64,000 nt of DNA from JAEUNX01 sp034004685 (GTDB lineage: Bacteria; Pseudomonadota; Gammaproteobacteria; Burkholderiales; Rhodocyclaceae). Where the stretch lies: positions 1-64,000 of the forward strand of contig JAVEWG010000019.1 in the NCBI GenBank assembly GCA_034004685.1, given 5' to 3'. The translations under genes and the position numbers were made by a program. The notes beneath the pieces were generated by a model. That model saw only the letters and a program-made list of their open reading frames with translations. It made no database searches and had not been told where the DNA came from. This document shows, one piece after another, positions 52,145-61,219 of the stretch (within the stretch, counting starts at the first letter, position 1; each line of letters begins with the position of its first letter).

Positions 52145-52824
52145 GCCCCACCATCCAGGGGCACAGCCTGCCAGCCCGCTGGCAGGGGGCCGGCGAGACC
52201 CGCCCCGTAGAGCACCCCCGCCTCGCCCCCCAGGCCGCAGGCCCCCACCAGCAAGTTGAGGGCCGCCCCCGGATCGCCAGCAGACTGATTGCGGATGGCC
52301 TGCCACTGACCCTGGCGCCACAGGCCCAGGGTCTGGCGGCCCGCCCCTTCCACCAGCAGGGCGCCAAGGGGCGCCTTGAGGCGGCGACGAACCTGGTTGT
52401 AGCGGTGGGTAAAAGCGCCGGTGAATTCCGCCAGCCGCCAGCCCCGGGCGCGGACCAGGGCATGCACCGCCGCCGCCAGGGCGGTGGGCATGGCGCAGGC
52501 CAGGGCCGGGCGGGGGGGTGGCTCCGGATCGACCCGCCAGCACCATTCGGGGGCGGCGATGCCGTGGACCTCCCCGAGCCGGTGGGCCACGAAGGCTGCC
52601 CGCTCGGCGCCCCGGCCCAGGCCGGCGGGCCAGCGGATCAGGGCGTAGCGCAGCAGGCCGTCATCCACCACCAGCCGGCAGCGCTGGCCCCTGGGCAGCA
52701 GATCGGCGGGCAGGGCCGTCAGGGCGGCGGAGAGATCCCCCGCCAGGGGCAAGCTGCGGCCGCCCACCCTCAGGCATCCGGGGGCCAGCTGGAGGATGGC
52801 GGTTTCAGCCCAGAAGGGTGACAC
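52141..52824 (-). CDS. PilM/GspL N-terminal-like cytoplasmic protein
   Basis: 227 residues from GTG 52824, overlapping gspE by 20 bases. No membrane segment. The two-lobed actin-like layout is suggested by LLPRGQRCRLVVDDGLLRYALI and GALLVEGAGRQTLGLWRQG. In type II/IV systems this part recruits the ATPase to the inner-membrane platform. Sequence divergence is high, so the call depends on operon position. Confidence 0.65.
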   Translation of the reverse strand: MSPFWAETAILQLAPGCLRVGGRSLPLAGDLSAALTALPADLLPRGQRCRLVVDDGLLRYALIRWPAGLGRGAERAAFVAHRLGEVHGIAAPEWCWRVDPEPPPRPALACAMPTALAAAVHALVRARGWRLAEFTGAFTHRYNQVRRRLKAPLGALLVEGAGRQTLGLWRQGQWQAIRNQSAGDPGAALNLLVGACGLGGEAGVLYGAGLAGPLPAGWQAVPLDGGA

Positions 52825-54451
52825 GGTTCAACTCCTCCAGGGTGGTGTGGCCCGCCGCCACCAGGGCGGCGGCGGCCTGGCGCAGGCTGGTGAAGCCCTT
52901 GCCGCGAGCGGCGTCCTTGACTGCGCGGATGGGGGCGCGGGCGACGATGAGTTCCCGCAGTTCATCGTCCAGCAGCAGCACCTCGGCCACCGCCTTGCGG
53001 CCCCGGTAACCCGAGCCCCGGCAGTGACCACAGCCATGGCCGGCCCGGAAGGCGTAGGCGCCGGTATCCCCCAGGGCGGAAAGGGCCAGCACTTCCGGGT
53101 CGGGGATCACCGGTTGGCTGCACTGGGGGCAGTTGATGCGCACCAGGCGCTGGGCCACCACGCCGTTCAAGGCCGCCACCAGGTTGTAGGGGTCGATACC
53201 CATGTGCATGAAGCGGCCGATCACGTCGAACACGTTGTTGGCGTGCACCGTGGTGAACACCAGGTGGCCGGTGAGGGCTGCCTGCACGGCGATCTCGGCG
53301 GTTTCCGGGTCCCGGATCTCCCCCACCATAATCTTGTCCGGATCGTGGCGCAGGATGGAGCGCAGCCCCCGGGCGAAGGTGAGGCCCTTCTTTTCATTGA
53401 CCGGGATCTGCAACACGCCCTGGAGCTGATATTCCACCGGGTCTTCGATGGTGACGATCTTGTCGACGCCCTTGTTGCTCTCCGCCAGGGTGGCGTAGAG
53501 GGTGGTGGTCTTGCCTGAACCGGTGGGGCCCGTGACCAGGAGCATGCCGTAGGGCTCGGCGGCCAGCAGGCGCAGGGTCTGGCGCACCGGTCCGTCGAAG
53601 CCCAGGGTTTCCAGGGTGAGCCCGCTCATTTCCCGGGACAGGTGTTCCTTGTCCAGGATCCGCAGGACCGCGTCCTCGCCGTGGATGCTGGGCATGATGG
53701 ACACCCGGAAGTCGATCTCCCGGCCCCCGGCGGCGGCCTTGAAACGGCCATCCTGGGGCACCCGCCGCTCGGCGATATCCAGTTCCGCCATCACCTTGAT
53801 GCGGGAGATGGCCTGTTCCGCCAGTTCCGCGCCCTGGACCCCGCCCACCCGGGTGAGGACCCCGTCCACCCGGTACTTGATGGCCAGGCCACCCGGCACG
53901 CATTCCAGGTGGATGTCGCTGGCACCCTGCTTGAGGGCATCGTAGAGGGTGGAGTTCACCAGCTTCACCACTGGGCTGGCGTCGGCGCTGATGCGCTTGA
54001 GGGAAAGATCCTCCACCCCTTCGGCGATCCCGCCGGCGCCGCCCTGCTCGGAGAGACCGGCGGCCCGTCGCACCTGGTCTTCATGGCGGGCCAGCAGGGC
54101 GGAGAGGTCGTCCCGGTCCGCCAGGCCCAGGCCGAAGGGTTCCGCCAGGCGCGGGCCGAGGCCATCCAGCAGATCCCCGTCGAAGGGGTTGGCCAGCACC
54201 ACCAGGAGGGCCCCGGCTTCGTCCCGCAGGGCCACGCACTCCCGGGCCAGGGCGGTCTCGAAAGGGATGGCGACGAAATCCGGCGCCAGGGCCATCAGCC
54301 GGGCATGACCCTGACTGGGCAGCCCGCAGGTGGCGGCCAGGCGGGCCAGGCGCTGGCCGGCATCCGGCTCCAGGCGGGCCAGGCCCTCCAGGAAGCGGCC
54401 GCCAGCGCGGGCCTCGGCCAGTTCGGCGGGGGTGAAGGCCGGCTGACTCAT
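52805..54451 (-). CDS. gspE: Type II secretion ATPase GspE
   Basis: 548 residues from ATG 54451, with overlap ATGA onto gspF. An N-terminal MshE/GspE domain is followed by Walker A GPTGSGKTTTLYATL, the Asp box and Walker B (LRHDPDKIMVGEIRDPETAE). His box and a C-terminal zinc ribbon (CPQCSQ and CGHCRGSGYRGR) complete it. It drives pseudopilus assembly from the cytoplasmic face. Confidence 0.95.
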   Translation of the reverse strand: MSQPAFTPAELAEARAGGRFLEGLARLEPDAGQRLARLAATCGLPSQGHARLMALAPDFVAIPFETALARECVALRDEAGALLVVLANPFDGDLLDGLGPRLAEPFGLGLADRDDLSALLARHEDQVRRAAGLSEQGGAGGIAEGVEDLSLKRISADASPVVKLVNSTLYDALKQGASDIHLECVPGGLAIKYRVDGVLTRVGGVQGAELAEQAISRIKVMAELDIAERRVPQDGRFKAAAGGREIDFRVSIMPSIHGEDAVLRILDKEHLSREMSGLTLETLGFDGPVRQTLRLLAAEPYGMLLVTGPTGSGKTTTLYATLAESNKGVDKIVTIEDPVEYQLQGVLQIPVNEKKGLTFARGLRSILRHDPDKIMVGEIRDPETAEIAVQAALTGHLVFTTVHANNVFDVIGRFMHMGIDPYNLVAALNGVVAQRLVRINCPQCSQPVIPDPEVLALSALGDTGAYAFRAGHGCGHCRGSGYRGRKAVAEVLLLDDELRELIVARAPIRAVKDAARGKGFTSLRQAAAALVAAGHTTLEELNRVTLLG

Positions 54452-55623
54452 TGAATGCTCTCCGCCAGCTGGAAGATGGGCAGATACATGAGCACCACAA
54501 TGCCACCGATGGCGCAACCGATGAACAGCATCAGGAGCGGCCCGAACAGGCGGGTGAGCCACTCCACCTGACGGGCGGTCTCTTCCTCATGGAATTCCGC
54601 CGAGCGGGTGAGCATTTCCCCCAGGTTGCCGGCCCGCTCCCCCACTTCCAGCATGCGCAGGGCCACCGGGGTGGTGAGGCCCCGCTCAGCCAGGGTTGCG
54701 GCGAAGCCCCGGCCTTCCCGGATACGGTCGATGGCGGCAGTGAGGCTTGCCTGCAACACCGGGGAAAGCAAGCCCGCCACCATCCCCAGGGCGGTGACCG
54801 CCGGAATGCCGCCGGACAAAAGCATTCCCAGGGTGCGGTAGAACCGGGCCAGCTGGAACACCCGCAGGCGCTCGCCGATGAAGGGGGCGTGCCACAACTG
54901 CCGGCCCACCGCCGCCCCCAGGGCCGGGCTGCGGGCCAGGCCGGCCACCACGGCCACCGTCGCCAGCAAGGCCAGCCCCATCCCCAGGGCATGGCCCTCC
55001 ACGAACTTGCCCCACTCCAGGAGCAGGCGGGACAGCCAGGGCAGCTCCCCCCGCACGTCTTCGTAGATATGGGAGAAACGGGGCACCACGTAACCCAGCA
55101 GGAACAGCACCACCAGCCCGCCCACCCCCAGCAGCAGGGCCGGGTAGATGGCGGCGGAGACCAGCTTGCCCCGCAGGCTTTCCACCTGCTGCTGGTAGGC
55201 GATGAAGCGGGCCACCGCCTGGTCCAGATCCGAGGTGTGCTCGGCGGCGCGGATCATGGCCACGTACAGGTCAGGAAAGCTGTCGGGGGCCGCTTCCAGG
55301 GCGCTGGAGAGGTTCCGCCCCTCCCGCAGGGCGGTCAGGATGCCAGCGAGCACCGCTCGCACCCCGGTCCGGCTTTCCTTTTCCGCCAGGGCCGCCACCG
55401 CCTCCGCCAGAGGGATGCCGGCCCGCAGCAGGGCCAGGAGTTCCTGGTTGAAAAGGAGCAGCGGGAAGCGGGACTTGCCACCCCCGCGCCCACCGGCCCG
55501 CAGGGAGAGCACCGCCAGCCCCCGGGCCAGGGCCAGGCCCCGGGCCTCGGCCTCGCTGACCGCCTCCAGTTCCGTCTCGACAATCGACCCGTCGCCACCA
55601 ACGGCCCGCACCCGATAGCGCAT
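54448..55623 (-). CDS. gspF: Type II secretion platform protein GspF
   Basis: 391 residues from ATG 55623. Two GspF repeat domains (LFNQELLALLRAGIPLAEAV and RFYRTLGMLLSGGIPAVTAL) alternate with three membrane helices (~155-185, ~215-235, C-terminal ~360-382). The conserved EVGERAGNLGEML is intact. Inner-membrane platform for the ATPase. Confidence 0.95.
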   Translation of the reverse strand: MRYRVRAVGGDGSIVETELEAVSEAEARGLALARGLAVLSLRAGGRGGGKSRFPLLLFNQELLALLRAGIPLAEAVAALAEKESRTGVRAVLAGILTALREGRNLSSALEAAPDSFPDLYVAMIRAAEHTSDLDQAVARFIAYQQQVESLRGKLVSAAIYPALLLGVGGLVVLFLLGYVVPRFSHIYEDVRGELPWLSRLLLEWGKFVEGHALGMGLALLATVAVVAGLARSPALGAAVGRQLWHAPFIGERLRVFQLARFYRTLGMLLSGGIPAVTALGMVAGLLSPVLQASLTAAIDRIREGRGFAATLAERGLTTPVALRMLEVGERAGNLGEMLTRSAEFHEEETARQVEWLTRLFGPLLMLFIGCAIGGIVVLMYLPIFQLAESIQ

Positions 55624-55637
55624 GAAAGGTCGTGCGC

Positions 55638-56069
55638 CTACCAGTTGGTGATGTCCGCCGCCTCCCCCTCGCCGCCGGGCTGACCGTCCGGGCCGAAGGA
55701 GTAGAGGTCGAACTCGCCGTGCTCGCCGGGCTGGCGGTACTGATAGGGCTTGCCCCAGGGGTCGAGGGGCACCGCCTTCTTGAGGTAGGGACCGGCCCAG
55801 CTGGCCTCCCCGGGAGAAGTCTGGAGGGCCTCGAGGCCCTGTTCGGTGGTGGGGTAGTGCCGAAGATCGATCCGGTATTGATCCAGGGCTTTCTCCAGGG
55901 CATCGATCTGGGCCCGGGCGGTCTTGATCTCCGATTTGCCGATCTGGCCAAAGAACTTGGGCCCCACGTAGCCCGCCAAGAGCCCGATGATGACCATCAC
56001 CACCAGGAGTTCCAGCAGGGTGAAGCCCCTCTGGGGGCGGGCGCGGCAAACCGGGGAGGAAACAGGCAT
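55638..56069 (-). CDS. gspG: Major pseudopilin GspG
   Basis: 143 residues from ATG 56069 (an upstream ATG at 56105 is possible). Cleavage motif RPQRG-FTLLELLVVMVIIGLLAGYV, then the GspG core: GPKFFGQIGKSEIKTARAQI, YPTTEQGLEALQ, GPYLKKAVPLDPWGKPYQY and DLYSFGPDGQPGGEGEAADI. It opens the operon, with 14 bases to gspF. Confidence 0.95.
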   Translation of the reverse strand: MPVSSPVCRARPQRGFTLLELLVVMVIIGLLAGYVGPKFFGQIGKSEIKTARAQIDALEKALDQYRIDLRHYPTTEQGLEALQTSPGEASWAGPYLKKAVPLDPWGKPYQYRQPGEHGEFDLYSFGPDGQPGGEGEAADITNW

Positions 56070-56128
56070 GGGGCGAGGATGAAGACCGGCGGGTTGAAGA
56101 ACCATGGGAGCTTAGCCGCGGAATTTGA

Positions 56129-56157
56129 CAATCGGGTTACTGTAACAAACCCGATTG
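56129..56157. promoter_or_regulatory. Inverted repeat upstream of the secretion operon (candidate operator)
   Basis: CAATCGGGTT-ACTGTAACA-AACCCGATTG is a perfect 10-bp inverted repeat with a 9-base spacer, 60 bases before gspG. It has no T-run, so it is not a terminator. The AT-rich bases around it could be promoter elements reading into gspG. The protein that might bind is unknown. The remaining 56070-56315 sequence shows nothing else. Confidence 0.45.
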
Positions 56158-56315
56158 GGGCGCGGGCCTTTTTGCTCATGGTCAGGAAGCCACCCGGAGG
56201 GCGACCCTGACCAGCCCGGAAGGCCGATCCCCGCGCCGACTCCCCGCCGCCCGGCCTCTCGGGACGTTCAAGGGGCAAGCACCGATTCACGGGTACCCCT
56301 GAAAATGCTGCTGAT

Positions 56316-56343
56316 AAACAAAAGGCCCCGGGAAGGGGCCCTT
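56316..56343 (-). terminator. Terminator after tolC
   Basis: GGCCCC-GGGAA-GGGGCC stem; on the minus strand it is followed by TTTTGTTTAT, and it lies 25 bases after the tolC stop. Confidence 0.8.
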
Positions 56344-56366
56344 GGCAGACCGGAAATGAAGCGGCC

Positions 56367-57830
56367 TTACTGGCGGGGCGGGGCGTTCTTGAGGGCCTCG
56401 GCCAGGATCGCTTCCTTGTCGATCTGGATCATGCCAGGCGCTTCGGCGGGGCAGGCGGTGGCGGCATCCACTTCCTCCGGCGCCTGGCCCAGGCTTGCCA
56501 GGCTGGGCAGGTCGCCCCGGCTGACCTTGAGGGTGGGCAGCAGGCGGCCCATGCCGGCCAGGGTGCGGACCTTGGCGATGGTCTGATCAAAGACGGCGCT
56601 GATGTAGGCCCTGCGGGCCTGGAAGTATTCGTTCTCGGTATCCAGCAGATCCAGCAGGGTCCGCTGGCCGATGTCAAACTGCTTGCGGTAGGCATCCCGG
56701 GCCTTGGCGATGGCCAGTTGGTGCTGGTCCAGGTAGCGCAACTGCTCCTCCAGGCGCTGCACATCGTTATGGGCGATAGACAGGGTCTGGCGGATGTCCC
56801 GGCAGGATTTGTCCCGCTGATCCCGGGCGGCGTTGAGGCGCTCGGCGTATTGACCCAGGGCGGCCTTGTCGGCGTTGCCGTTGAACAGGTTGTAGTTCAG
56901 CACCAGCTCCACCACCCGGGTGTTGCTGTGGCCATCCACCCCGTCGATGTTCTGGCCCACGTCCTGACGGGCGCGGAGATCCACCCGGGGCTGGAAGCGG
57001 GAGCGGCGGCCTTCCAGCTCGGCCTGGGCGGCCCGCACATTCTCGGCGGCGGCGGCGTAGGCCGGGCTGCCGGTGTAGGCCTGGCGCAGGGCCTCGGCCA
57101 CCGCCGGGGGAATGCCCTCCCGGCCCAGCTCCAGGGGTGGCAGGGCGGCGGCGGGCACCTCGCCGACGATGCGCTGGTAGCGGGCGGAAACATCGTGAAG
57201 ATTGCTGGCCTCGGTCAGGAGGTTGGATTCCGCCAGGGCCAGGCGGCCGCTGGCCTGTTCCAGGTCCACCCGGCGACCGACGCCCGCCTTGACCCGCTCG
57301 GCGATCTGATCGAAGACCTGCTTGTGCTGCACGTAGTTGTCCTGGGCCAGCTTCACCAGCTCCCGGTAGCGCAGCACGTCCCCGTAGGCCCGGGCGGCCT
57401 CCAGGGCGGCCCCCTCGGAGGCGTCCATCAGCTCGTAATAGCGGGTCAGCTTGGCGTGCCCCAGGCGGGAAACCTCGGAGGCGGTGGCAAAACCGTCATA
57501 AACCATCTGGCTGAGGCTGAGGGTGGCGCCGCGCCGGGTATAGTCCCGATCCCCCAGGCCAGGATCGTGCTGGTGCTCGCGGCCCACGCCGGCGGACAGA
57601 TCCACCCTGGGCAGGTAGCCACCCCGGGCCACCTCCTGCTCCTGCGCGGCGGAGAGGAACAAATGCCAGCGGGCCTGAACCTCGGGATTGGTGAGCACCG
57701 CCTTCTGGGCCGCCTCCCGCACGGTGGCGGCCGGCGCGGTGGAAGCCGCCGGCTGGGCCAGCGCGCTGGTCGAGGAGCCCGCGGCAACAGAGGCAAGGGC
57801 AGCGAGGAGGGCGATACGCAGACGATTCAT
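56367..57830 (-). CDS. lapE: TolC-family outer membrane channel of the adhesin secretion system
   Basis: 487 residues. Signal peptide (~1-25, ALA), then two repeats of the OEP fold: VREAAQKAVLTNPEVQARW, TLSLSQMVYDGFATASEVSR, LRYRELVKLAQDNYVQHKQV and, in the second half, ARDAYRKQFDIGQRTLLDLL, ENEYFQARRAYI. The YRKQFDIGQRTLLDLLDTEN motif is typical of the AggA/LapE branch that serves type I secretion of giant adhesins. It is placed next to lapG and lapD. The LapB/LapC-type exporter subunits are not in the window. The symbol is by context; tolC is a safe alternative. Confidence 0.85.
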   Translation of the reverse strand: MNRLRIALLAALASVAAGSSTSALAQPAASTAPAATVREAAQKAVLTNPEVQARWHLFLSAAQEQEVARGGYLPRVDLSAGVGREHQHDPGLGDRDYTRRGATLSLSQMVYDGFATASEVSRLGHAKLTRYYELMDASEGAALEAARAYGDVLRYRELVKLAQDNYVQHKQVFDQIAERVKAGVGRRVDLEQASGRLALAESNLLTEASNLHDVSARYQRIVGEVPAAALPPLELGREGIPPAVAEALRQAYTGSPAYAAAAENVRAAQAELEGRRSRFQPRVDLRARQDVGQNIDGVDGHSNTRVVELVLNYNLFNGNADKAALGQYAERLNAARDQRDKSCRDIRQTLSIAHNDVQRLEEQLRYLDQHQLAIAKARDAYRKQFDIGQRTLLDLLDTENEYFQARRAYISAVFDQTIAKVRTLAGMGRLLPTLKVSRGDLPSLASLGQAPEEVDAATACPAEAPGMIQIDKEAILAEALKNAPPRQ

Positions 57831-58028
57831 GGCTATTCAGTTTCCCTGGGTCTTTCCGTTGTTCTTCTTGAATGGGCCGGGACAATCGAGCACAGTCCGA
57901 CGGGCTGAATTATTAACGATTCCGGGTACCTCCCCTTGAGACATATCTGTCACTCATTGCCACGAAATCACGGTCTGCCGAGCATTTCGTCACACTTGCG
58001 GATCGCGCTCCGGTAACGTTTCGGCCCC
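57831..58028. promoter_or_regulatory. Divergent tolC/lapG intergenic region
   Basis: A 198-base region between divergent starts, more AT-rich than its surroundings around 57905-57965 (GAATTATTAACGATTC and GAGACATATCTGTCACTCAT). Both promoters must lie here, but I cannot assign -35/-10 boxes with confidence. Confidence 0.4.
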
Positions 58029-58727
58029 ATGCCCCGCAGCCCCGCCCCCGCCCCGGACAGGCTCGCCCGCGCCCAGCGCGGGCTCGGCCGTGCCCTGCTG
58101 GCCTGGATCATGGTGCTGGGTCTGGCCCTGGCGGAGCCTGGCATCGACAAGCTGCTCAACCTGGCCACCCAGCGCTACGGCAAGGCCGGCGGCGAGGCGG
58201 TGGCGGCCTGGCGGCATCTGCTGGCGGACAGCGCCCCCCTGGCGGAGACGGACAAGCTGACCCGGGTCAACGGCTTTTTCAACCAACGCATCCATTACGA
58301 CAGCGACCAGGCCATCTGGGGCAAGTCCGACTACTGGGCGACCCCCCTGGAAACCCTGGGCCGGGGCGCCGGGGACTGCGAGGACTTCACCATCGCCAAG
58401 TACGTCACCCTCAAGGCCCTGGGGGTGCCGGACCACAAACTGCGCCTGATCTACGTTCGCGCCCAGATCGGCGGCCCGGCCAGCGGCATCCTGCAGGCCC
58501 ATATGGTGCTGGGCTACTATCCCTCCCCTACGGAGGAACCCCTGGTGCTGGACAGCCTGCTCAATGAAATCCGCCCCGCCTCGCGCCGGCCCGATCTGGC
58601 CCCGGTCTTCAGCTTCAACGGCGAAGGCCTGTGGATCGGCGGCACCAGCTCGGTGGCCGACCCCACCACCCGGCTGTCACGCTGGCGGGATCTGCTGGCC
58701 CGCATGACCGAGGAAGGCTTCGAATGA
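58029..58727 (+). CDS. lapG: LapG-like periplasmic transglutaminase-type cysteine protease
   Basis: 232 residues. An N-terminal hydrophobic segment (~22-36) would export it. The BTLCP/LapG triad is Cys117 (GAGDCEDF), His158 (LQAHMVLGY) and Asp175 (PLVLDSLLNE). LapG cleaves the N-terminus of the LapA adhesin and so releases it from the cell surface when c-di-GMP is low. The LapD-like receptor that holds it back is encoded 370 bases downstream. Confidence 0.93.
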   Translation: MPRSPAPAPDRLARAQRGLGRALLAWIMVLGLALAEPGIDKLLNLATQRYGKAGGEAVAAWRHLLADSAPLAETDKLTRVNGFFNQRIHYDSDQAIWGKSDYWATPLETLGRGAGDCEDFTIAKYVTLKALGVPDHKLRLIYVRAQIGGPASGILQAHMVLGYYPSPTEEPLVLDSLLNEIRPASRRPDLAPVFSFNGEGLWIGGTSSVADPTTRLSRWRDLLARMTEEGFE

Positions 58728-58766
58728 CCCCCACTCTCATCCCCGTCCCCCGCCCTGTTTCCCAAG

Positions 58767-59083
58767 GGTCTGTTGACCTTGGATTCGGGGGGCGCGCTCG
58801 CGTCTCTTGGCGTCCAGCGCAAGGCGCGGCGCCGCTCTTTGGGTGGCTCCCAAGGGAGAAGCCCTCATTGGGCAACCAACGCGGCAATGGGGGCCAAGGG
58901 GTACGAGCCCTTCGGGTTGAGCCCAGAATTGCGAGATGTAGGGCGGGCTTTGGCCCGCCCAGGCGGACTGAAGTCCGCCCTACGGGGAAGGGTGGGCTCG
59001 AACGCCCCCGCTGCCGCGTTGCACTCCTTGCATCGGAAGCGTTCGGGCTCAACGCGATCCCCCGAATCCACTGTCAACAGACC
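58767..59083. mobile_element. MITE-like element between lapG and lapD
   Basis: 317 bases with terminal inverted repeats. The left end reads GGTCTGTTGACCTTGGATTC; the complement of the right end reads GGTCTGTTGACAGTGGATTC. After these, GGGGG is followed by a two-base mismatch and CGCG. CAAG occurs directly outside both ends (58763-58766 and 59084-59087), as expected of a 4-bp target duplication. It has no plausible ORF and carries a REP-like pair inside (58938-58984). It ends 14 bases before the lapD start, so the AAGGAG of lapD directly follows it. Confidence 0.75.
58938..58984. repeat. REP-like inverted pair inside the MITE-like element
   Basis: GTAGGGCGGGCTTTGGCCCG (start of copy 58938-58959) and GGCGGACTGAAGTCCGCCC (start of 58962-58984) are the two orientations of the same unit as at 21044-21139, here only 2 bases apart. 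The second has two compensating changes that keep its hairpin. Confidence 0.75.
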
Positions 59084-59097
59084 CAAGGAGTCCGGCC

Positions 59098-60990
59098 GTG
59101 TCCCTGACCAAGCAGCTGTGGCTGGCCATCGCCACCGTCATGACCATCGTCTTTGGCGGCGCCTTCGTCGTCAGTACCCTGGCGGCCAAGCGCTACCTGG
59201 AAGAACAGCTCTACATGAAGAACGTGGACAACGCCACCGCCCTGGCCCTGTCCATGTCCCAGCTGGAGAAGGATCCGGTGACGGTGGAGCTCCAGCTCTC
59301 CGCCCAGTTCGACGCCGGCCACTACCGCAGCATCCGTCTGACCGACCCGGCCGGGGAGACACTGGTGGAGCGCAGCAACGAGACTCCGGTGGAGGATGTG
59401 CCAGGCTGGTTCATCCGCCTCATCCCCCTCACCGTCAAACCCGGCGTCGCCCAGGTGCAGGACGGCTGGAAGCAATTCGCCACCCTCACCCTGGAGAGCC
59501 ACACCCGCTTCGCCTATGCCGAGCTGTGGCAGGGCACCCTGCGCATGCTCAGCCTGTTCCTGGCGACGGCTGCGGCCAGCGGGCTCATCGGCACGGCGCT
59601 CCTGCGCCTGGTGCTGCGCCCCCTGCGGGAGGTGGTGGATCAGGCCGAGGCCATCGGCGGGCGGCGCTTCATCACCACCCGGGAGCCCCGTACCTCCGAA
59701 TTCCGCAGCGTGGTGCGGGCCATGAACGCCCTGTCCGAGCGGGTGCGAGCCATGGTGACTGAGGAATCCCGGCGGGTGGACGAACTGCGCCGCCAGGCCC
59801 AGACCGACCCCCTCACCGGCCTGCTCGGCCGGGAAAGCTTCGGCCGCACCCTGGAAGCCGCCCTCACCAGCGAGGACACCCGGGGCGCCGGCTGCCTGGC
59901 CATCGCCCGCATCGCCGACCTGGCCAGCCTGAACCGCAACCTCGGACGGGAAGTCACAGACCAGCTCCTGCGGCGCATCGGCGAACGCCTCCAAAGCCTC
60001 CAGGAATCCCGCCCCGGCTGGGCCGCCGGCCGCCTCAACGGCGCGGACTTCGCCATCCTGGCCCCTGGCGCCGAAGATGCAGAGACCCTGGCCCGGCGCC
60101 TGGCGGCCGAGATCCACATGGTGGCCGACCCATCCCGGGAATTGCGCCTGCCCGTGGGGGCCACCCCCTATCGGGCCGGGGAAAGCGTACCTCAACTACT
60201 GGCCCGGGCCGACGGGGCCCTGGCAACCGCCGAAGCGAACGGGGACGTGGCGGTGCGCCCGACGGCGGAGGGCCAGGGCACGGAACCCCAGGACATGGCC
60301 GGCTGGCGGTCGGCCCTGGAAAAAGCCCTGCGGCCGGAAGACATGGACCTGGGCAGCTACCCGGTACAGGGGGCCGACGGCGCCCTGATCCATCGGGAGG
60401 CACCGGCCCGCTTGCGCCTGGCAGGCGCCTGGCTGCCCGCCGGACGCTTCGTGGCCTGGGCGGGCCGGCTGGGCCTGTTGCCCGCCCTGGATTCCCTGGT
60501 GGTGGACACCGCCCTGGCCCGGGTCGCCCGGGATCACGTCCCGGTGGGGGTCAACCTGTCTCCGGAATCGGTACGGGATGCCACCTTCCTCCAGAGCCTG
60601 GTGCTGCGCCTCAAGCGCCAACCCGCCCTGGCCTCCCTGCTGTGGCTGGAAGTACCGGAATACGGCGCATTCCGCCATCTGGGGGAATTCCGCGCCTTCT
60701 GCATGGCCTTGAAGCCCCTGGGCTGCCACCTGGGCCTGGAGCACGTGGGGCCCAGCTTCTCCCGCATTGGCGAGCTCCACGACGTGGGGCTCGATTACCT
60801 GAAGATCGATGCGTCCATCATCCGCGACATCCAGCACAACCCGGGCAACCAGGCCTTCCTGCGGGGCTTGTGCATGGTGGCCCACAGCATCGGCCTGATG
60901 GCCATCGCCGAGGGCGTGGTGAGCGAGGGCGAGAAGGCCATGCTCCCCGAGCTGGGGGTGGACGGGATGACCGGCCCGGCCATCGGCTGA
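59098..60990 (+). CDS. lapD: LapD-like c-di-GMP receptor with degenerate GGDEF and EAL domains
   Basis: 630 residues from GTG 59098 (AAGGAG upstream). N-terminal helix (~7-29), then a LapD/MoxY-N periplasmic output domain with ETPVEDVPGWFIRLIPL (the Trp loop that grips LapG). A second helix (~150-172), HAMP, and cytoplasmic GGDEF and EAL domains follow. The GGDEF box reads RLNGADFAIL and the EAL box LEVPEY, so neither cyclase nor phosphodiesterase activity is expected. The EAL fold keeps LKIDASIIRDI and acts as a c-di-GMP sensor. When c-di-GMP is bound it sequesters LapG and keeps the adhesin on the cell. Confidence 0.93.
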   Translation: MSLTKQLWLAIATVMTIVFGGAFVVSTLAAKRYLEEQLYMKNVDNATALALSMSQLEKDPVTVELQLSAQFDAGHYRSIRLTDPAGETLVERSNETPVEDVPGWFIRLIPLTVKPGVAQVQDGWKQFATLTLESHTRFAYAELWQGTLRMLSLFLATAAASGLIGTALLRLVLRPLREVVDQAEAIGGRRFITTREPRTSEFRSVVRAMNALSERVRAMVTEESRRVDELRRQAQTDPLTGLLGRESFGRTLEAALTSEDTRGAGCLAIARIADLASLNRNLGREVTDQLLRRIGERLQSLQESRPGWAAGRLNGADFAILAPGAEDAETLARRLAAEIHMVADPSRELRLPVGATPYRAGESVPQLLARADGALATAEANGDVAVRPTAEGQGTEPQDMAGWRSALEKALRPEDMDLGSYPVQGADGALIHREAPARLRLAGAWLPAGRFVAWAGRLGLLPALDSLVVDTALARVARDHVPVGVNLSPESVRDATFLQSLVLRLKRQPALASLLWLEVPEYGAFRHLGEFRAFCMALKPLGCHLGLEHVGPSFSRIGELHDVGLDYLKIDASIIRDIQHNPGNQAFLRGLCMVAHSIGLMAIAEGVVSEGEKAMLPELGVDGMTGPAIG

Positions 60991-61219
60991 TCCAGCCCCT
61001 GCAGGGCGCGGGAACACCCCGCAGCCTCTGCAACCCGTCACGCCGGGGCACGCCCGAGGCCATCCGGAACGAAACACTGCCCTGGCCAAACATCCCAGCC
61101 GTTGGCTGAGGTGTTTGTCCAGGGCAGGACTGGCGGGCTGGAACGCTGGCACCGCCACGGGCTGGGGACCGGGGACTGCCTCCACCGGCTCCCGACGCGG
61201 GTGACGCCCAGCAATCGTT

